Shown here: positions 5,575-8,608 of the stretch, one piece after another
Position numbering within the stretch: position 1 is the stretch's first letter
Layout: every line of letters starts with the position of its first letter
NCBI GenBank assembly: GCA_017462445.1
Contig: JAFTRB010000216.1
Location: forward strand, 1 to 8,608
DNA length: 8,608 nucleotides
Direction: 5' to 3'
Source of the DNA: Clostridia bacterium
GTDB lineage: Bacteria > Bacillota_A > Clostridia > Oscillospirales > CAG-272
Made by a program: the position numbers and the translations under genes
Notes under the pieces: model-generated
The model's database searches: none
The model's input: only the letters and a program-made list of their open reading frames with translations
Told to the model about the DNA's origin: nothing

Positions 5575-6903
5575 ATGAACCCGACACTCGTTATAGCAAT
5601 TGTTATGTTTGCTCTTACCTATGTGCTTCTTCTCACGCTCTCAAAGTACAGAGCGTTTGTGGCATTAGGCTCAGCAATAATCTTCTCCCTTTGGCTTCTC
5701 TTCCTTACCCCCGATATTGAATTTACATTCTGGGATGTGCTGGGAGGAATAGATTTCAATGTCCTGATGATGATAGCGGGAACGATGGGCATTGTATCCC
5801 TGTTCATAAAATCCGGAATGCCGATGAAGATAGCCGACCTGCTTCTTTCGCGATTCAGCAGTGTGAAAACCGCAATTGTCGCAATGGCGGTCCTTTCCGG
5901 AATTATCTCCGCATTTGTTGACAATGTGGCAACCGTTCTTATGATAGCCCCCATCGCTCTTGCGGTTTGCAAGAAGCAAGGCATGTCTCCCGTTGCTCCC
6001 ATTATCTGCATTTCGGTCTCCTCCAACCTCCAGGGAGCTGCTACCCTGGTGGGTGACACCACCTCTGTTCTCCTCGCCAAGGAGGCAGGAATGAACTTCT
6101 TTGATTTCTTCTGGTTCCAAGGACGCCCCGGCATCTTCTGGGCTGTTGAGCTTGGCGCATTCGCTACAGTTTTCATTCTCCTCTTCCTTTTCAGAAAGGA
6201 AAACCAGAAGATGGAGATTACAAGCGAAACCAAGGTCAACGACCTGATCCCAAGCTTCCTGATGGGTGGAGTTATCGTTCTGCTTATAATAGCTTCCTTC
6301 CTCCCTGAACCCGAGAACGAGGTTCTCCGCACAATCTATGCTCACAGGAACGGTATAATATGTATGCTCCTTCTGATAATCGGACTGATCATAAGCCTTG
6401 TCAGGACTAAGAAAACCGAGGATGTCGAGCTTGTGTTCTCCGAGATGGATTACCAGACACTCCTCCTTCTAGCCTCTCTCTTTGTCGTTATTACAAGCAT
6501 AGATGCCGCCGGAGTGATCGATATGCTGGCTAACCTCCTGACGCAGGTTGGCGGCGGAAATGTATTCCTCCTTTACACGATAATCGTCTTTGCCTCGGTA
6601 ATTATCTCCGCATTTGTAGACAATATCCCCTATGTTATGACAATGCTTCCGGTAGTGTCCGGTGTTGCCGGCTCTATGGGCTTTGATCCTACGGTTCTCT
6701 ACTTCGGTCTGCTTATCGGTGCTACCCTTGGCGGAAATATCACTCCCATCGGCGCAAGCGCCAATATCACGGGAATAGGTATCCTTCGCCGCGAGGGTCA
6801 CGAGGTTGGCGTAGGCGAGTTTATGAAGATTTCGGTTCCCTTCACTCTCACCGCGGTTCTTACCGGCTATCTCTACATCTGGATCGTATACGGACTTCTT
6901 TAA
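5575..6903 (+). CDS. SLC13/ArsB/NhaD-type ion or organic anion transporter
   Basis: The product is a multi-spanning membrane permease of the ion transporter superfamily, which includes ArsB arsenite pumps, NhaD Na+/H+ antiporters and SLC13/CitM carboxylate carriers. The 442 residues form two related halves. Each half has the hallmark re-entrant motif: SAFVDNVATVLMIAP (112-126) and SAFVDNIPYVMTMLP (345-359). Each is followed by a second substrate-site block: GAATLVGDTTSVLLA (154-168) and GATLGGNITPIGASAN (382-397). A charged cytosolic loop around 206-225 separates early helices, and another loop (277-291) precedes the second half. The start ATG at 5575 has AAAGG at 5562-5566; a GTG at 5566 would overlap that site. 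The substrate cannot be told from sequence: no arsenic-resistance gene is adjacent, so arsenite export is not supported. It is probably the first gene of a four-gene operon. Confidence 0.88.
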   Translation: MNPTLVIAIVMFALTYVLLLTLSKYRAFVALGSAIIFSLWLLFLTPDIEFTFWDVLGGIDFNVLMMIAGTMGIVSLFIKSGMPMKIADLLLSRFSSVKTAIVAMAVLSGIISAFVDNVATVLMIAPIALAVCKKQGMSPVAPIICISVSSNLQGAATLVGDTTSVLLAKEAGMNFFDFFWFQGRPGIFWAVELGAFATVFILLFLFRKENQKMEITSETKVNDLIPSFLMGGVIVLLIIASFLPEPENEVLRTIYAHRNGIICMLLLIIGLIISLVRTKKTEDVELVFSEMDYQTLLLLASLFVVITSIDAAGVIDMLANLLTQVGGGNVFLLYTIIVFASVIISAFVDNIPYVMTMLPVVSGVAGSMGFDPTVLYFGLLIGATLGGNITPIGASANITGIGILRREGHEVGVGEFMKISVPFTLTAVLTGYLYIWIVYGLL

Positions 6904-6930
6904 TATGGCATTTAAGAAAGGAGACACCCG

Positions 6931-7539
6931 ATGAATAAAGAAAATAATTTCAAGCGCGAGCTGCCCGAAGGATATATTGTAGCCAAGCAAATCGATGCTA
7001 CGAAGGGCGCCTTTGCGGTCGTGTTCAACATTATCGCCCTTGTAATAATGGGCGCAATAATCGCTCTTGGCTTTGGTATCAGAAGCCTTTCGGGAGTAGA
7101 GCTTGTCGGCGAGCCTATTGATGTAATCATTGCTTACGGCCTGCTTATGGTGGGCTGTTTAGCATACATAGTTCTCCACGAGCTGACTCACGGCTTTGTC
7201 TATAAGGCCATGACAGGAGAAAAGCTGACATTTGGCATAACCCTTACCTGCGCCTTTTGCGGAGTGCCGAACATTTATGTAAGTCGCAAAACCGCGCTAC
7301 TCGCCTCTCTCGCTCCACTGGCATTATTCACCGTAATCCTTCTTCCTCTTACTGTGCTGTCCCTCTTCTACTTTCCCGTTTACTTTATTCCTCTTGTAAC
7401 ATTGTTTGCCGGGCATTTTGGAGGATGCGTGGGAGATATGTATGTCATTCTCCTGCTTCTGTTCAAGTATAAGGATGAAAGTACACTTGTGCGCGACACC
7501 GGCCCTGCGCAATTCTTCTGCGTCAAGGCAGATACATAA
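6931..7539 (+). CDS. DUF3267 membrane zincin metalloprotease-like protein
   Basis: The product is a 202-residue membrane protein of the DUF3267 family, described as putative zincin peptidases related in layout to site-2 proteases. The zinc motif HELTH (83-87, within LHELTHGFVYKAMTG) supplies two His ligands and the catalytic Glu84. GHFGGCVGDMY (161-171), with Asp169, is placed like the third-ligand block after a later helix. Hydrophobic segments lie at about 27-50, 66-85, 121-147 and 149-163, with 170-179 trailing. FGITLTCAFCGVPN (101-114) follows the typical family pattern of a strand ahead of the third helix. The start has AAAGGAG at 6917-6923, seven bases upstream, and follows the transporter gene by 27 bases. 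The substrate is unknown. The two-helix membrane protein encoded next is a possible target or partner, by position only. Confidence 0.85.
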   Translation: MNKENNFKRELPEGYIVAKQIDATKGAFAVVFNIIALVIMGAIIALGFGIRSLSGVELVGEPIDVIIAYGLLMVGCLAYIVLHELTHGFVYKAMTGEKLTFGITLTCAFCGVPNIYVSRKTALLASLAPLALFTVILLPLTVLSLFYFPVYFIPLVTLFAGHFGGCVGDMYVILLLLFKYKDESTLVRDTGPAQFFCVKADT

Positions 7540-7550
7540 AGGAGAAAAAT

Positions 7551-8084
7551 ATGAAGAAAAAACAACAAGCAAAACGCAACCCCTATCTTGTCGGCTCGAT
7601 TGTCTGGCTGGCGTTGACAATAGTTTTTATCATAGCTCTTCTGCTTTCCATCACCCAAATAAACGAAACGGATATCGGCTTTGAGGAGTACAGGAAAAAG
7701 ACCTATGCTCTATCCCACTATTCGACCGAGACACTGAGCGACGGAAGAGAAACAATATTCATCTATCCCGTACAGCAGGAGGAGCCGCTTATCATCAACC
7801 CTGAGCAGCTGGAGCAGCTGGATGTCAGCCAGCTTGACGCTATCAAGTACAATGATGTCTTTGAGGCTTATGTATATATGGTTGAGGAAATCGGCTATGT
7901 GGTATACGGTCTTGAGTATGAAGGCACGACCCTTCTCTCTTTGGAGGACTATCTTGAGGACTCGCCGCTAAAGAACATCTGCATTACAGCCTCTATTGCC
8001 CTTACTGTCATATGCGCGGGCGTGTTCATTTTCTATATATCAAAATTCCTTGATAAAATGAACAAACCGGTAAGAAAAAAATAA
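7551..8084 (+). CDS. Hypothetical two-helix membrane protein
   Basis: I do not recognise a family for this 177-residue protein. It has a lysine-rich N-terminus (KKKQQAKR), a membrane helix at about 12-34, a polar and acidic middle of roughly 107 residues, a second helix at about 142-164, and a basic tail (KMNKPVRKK). By the positive-inside rule both ends are cytosolic and the middle domain is outside. The middle holds strand-like pieces (ETIFIYPV, AYVYMVEEIGYVVYGLEYEG) and a run of Leu-Glu-Gln residues (PEQLEQLDVSQLD, 84-96), which suggests a small folded external domain. AAAGGAG at 7538-7544 overlaps the stop of the DUF3267 gene; the start follows 11 bases later, so translation is probably coupled. 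Its position between a membrane protease and a carbohydrate deacetylase is suggestive but gives no function. Confidence 0.8.
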   Translation: MKKKQQAKRNPYLVGSIVWLALTIVFIIALLLSITQINETDIGFEEYRKKTYALSHYSTETLSDGRETIFIYPVQQEEPLIINPEQLEQLDVSQLDAIKYNDVFEAYVYMVEEIGYVVYGLEYEGTTLLSLEDYLEDSPLKNICITASIALTVICAGVFIFYISKFLDKMNKPVRKK

Positions 8085-8096
8085 GGAGGAGCAGCT

Positions 8097-8608
8097 ATGC
8101 TAAAACCAAAAATGAAGGCTCTGACCTTCAGCTATGATGACGGAGTAACACAGGACAGACGCCTTATCGAGCTATTCAACAAATACGGAATGAAGGCGAC
8201 CTTCAACCTTAATTCGCTTCTTCTCGGAAAGCCGGGCGAGCTGATACGCGAGGGAAAGCATGTATGGCACAACAAAAACGATCCCGAGGACATCAGATAC
8301 ATCTACGAGGGACACGAGGTTGCCGCACATACGCTGACACACCCCTTCCTCCCCTCAATCGATGACGAAAGCGAAATTGTCCGTCAGGTTGAGGAGGATA
8401 GGCTGCGCCTGTCCGAGCTTTGCGGCTACGAGGTGCTTGGCTTTGCATATCCCGGCGGAGGAACGAATTACAGCACTCGTGTTGCAGAAGTAATCAAGAA
8501 TAAAACCGGCATAAAATATTGCCGCCACACCATTTCAAGTCACTCCTTCGCGCTGCAGGAGAACCTATACGAATTTGCCCCTACGGTATATCACCACGCA
8601 GAGTGGGA
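8097..8608 (+). CDS. Polysaccharide deacetylase (NodB/CE4 fold), 3' end beyond the window
   Basis: The visible 170 residues carry the NodB homology domain of carbohydrate esterase family 4. These are metal-dependent enzymes that remove N- or O-acetyl groups from sugars. Motif 1 is TFSYDDG (10-16), with the catalytic base and metal Asp at 14-15. Motif 2 is HTLTH (78-82), giving the two metal His. Motif 3 is AYPGGGTN (117-124). The start has a near-perfect AAGGAGG at 8083-8089, overlapping the stop of the upstream gene, and lies 12 bases after it. The domain starts almost at the N-terminus with no signal peptide or anchor, unlike peptidoglycan deacetylases that act outside, so a cytosolic substrate is likely. 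The gene runs off the window in frame and without a stop; the C-terminal part, including later active-site residues, is not visible. Confidence 0.9.
   Translation, partial: MLKPKMKALTFSYDDGVTQDRRLIELFNKYGMKATFNLNSLLLGKPGELIREGKHVWHNKNDPEDIRYIYEGHEVAAHTLTHPFLPSIDDESEIVRQVEEDRLRLSELCGYEVLGFAYPGGGTNYSTRVAEVIKNKTGIKYCRHTISSHSFALQENLYEFAPTVYHHAEW

Noticed and set aside
5619..6345. Two overlapping minus-strand open frames (237 and 224 codons)
   Set aside because: Both mirror the transporter gene. Their odd composition (runs of Arg/Ile/Thr or Glu/His/Asn) is what antisense of membrane-protein codons produces.
5575..6903. Arsenite efflux pump (ArsB) call
   Set aside because: The fold family includes ArsB, but there is no arsR, arsC or arsA nearby and the sequence alone does not separate it from other carriers of the superfamily.
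6469..6990. Minus-strand open frame of 173 codons
   Set aside because: It spans the end of the transporter gene and the start of the DUF3267 gene, both well supported on the + strand; no motif or ribosome site.

Overview
The window reads as bacterial chromosome from a Firmicute of the class Clostridia, probably gut-associated. The evidence is strong AGGAG-type ribosome binding sites before most genes, moderate GC, mixed ATG/TTG starts, short gaps between co-directional genes, and protein families common in Clostridia (DUF3267 zincin, cytosolic NodB deacetylase, C26 amidohydrolase, EamA exporter). A genus cannot be named from the sequence. Every gene I can support lies on the + strand.

Left part (1-2101): three genes of unknown role. 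They are a small acidic protein whose frame is open to the window edge, an SF0329-like protein, and a 351-residue orphan with a CxxC pair. The 192-base gap at 260-451 is the most structured non-coding DNA here. It holds a 15-base direct repeat in two copies and a perfect 16-base palindrome inside a longer imperfect hairpin. By eye this part is more AT-rich and uses GAA more than the rest, so it may be an accessory segment.

Middle part (2231-5491): a cytosolic SASA/CE6-type carbohydrate esterase, an unrecognised 239-residue protein 9 bases behind it, an EamA/DMT exporter, and a gamma-glutamyl-GABA hydrolase-like peptidase C26 protein. The first three probably form one transcription unit. The C26 gene follows a 116-base gap.

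Right part (5575-8608): a probable operon, preceded by a candidate promoter. It encodes an SLC13/ArsB/NhaD-type ion transporter, a DUF3267 membrane zincin, a two-helix membrane protein with an external domain, and a NodB-fold polysaccharide deacetylase cut by the window end. The gaps are 27, 11 and 12 bases, each with a good Shine-Dalgarno sequence.

The recognised genes suggest small-molecule traffic (export, ion/organic anion uptake, gamma-glutamyl amide cleavage) and deacylation of carbohydrates inside the cell. No phage, CRISPR, transposase, tRNA or rRNA gene is visible. I found no convincing new defence or mobile system. The best leads are the repeat/palindrome region and the orphan proteins around it.
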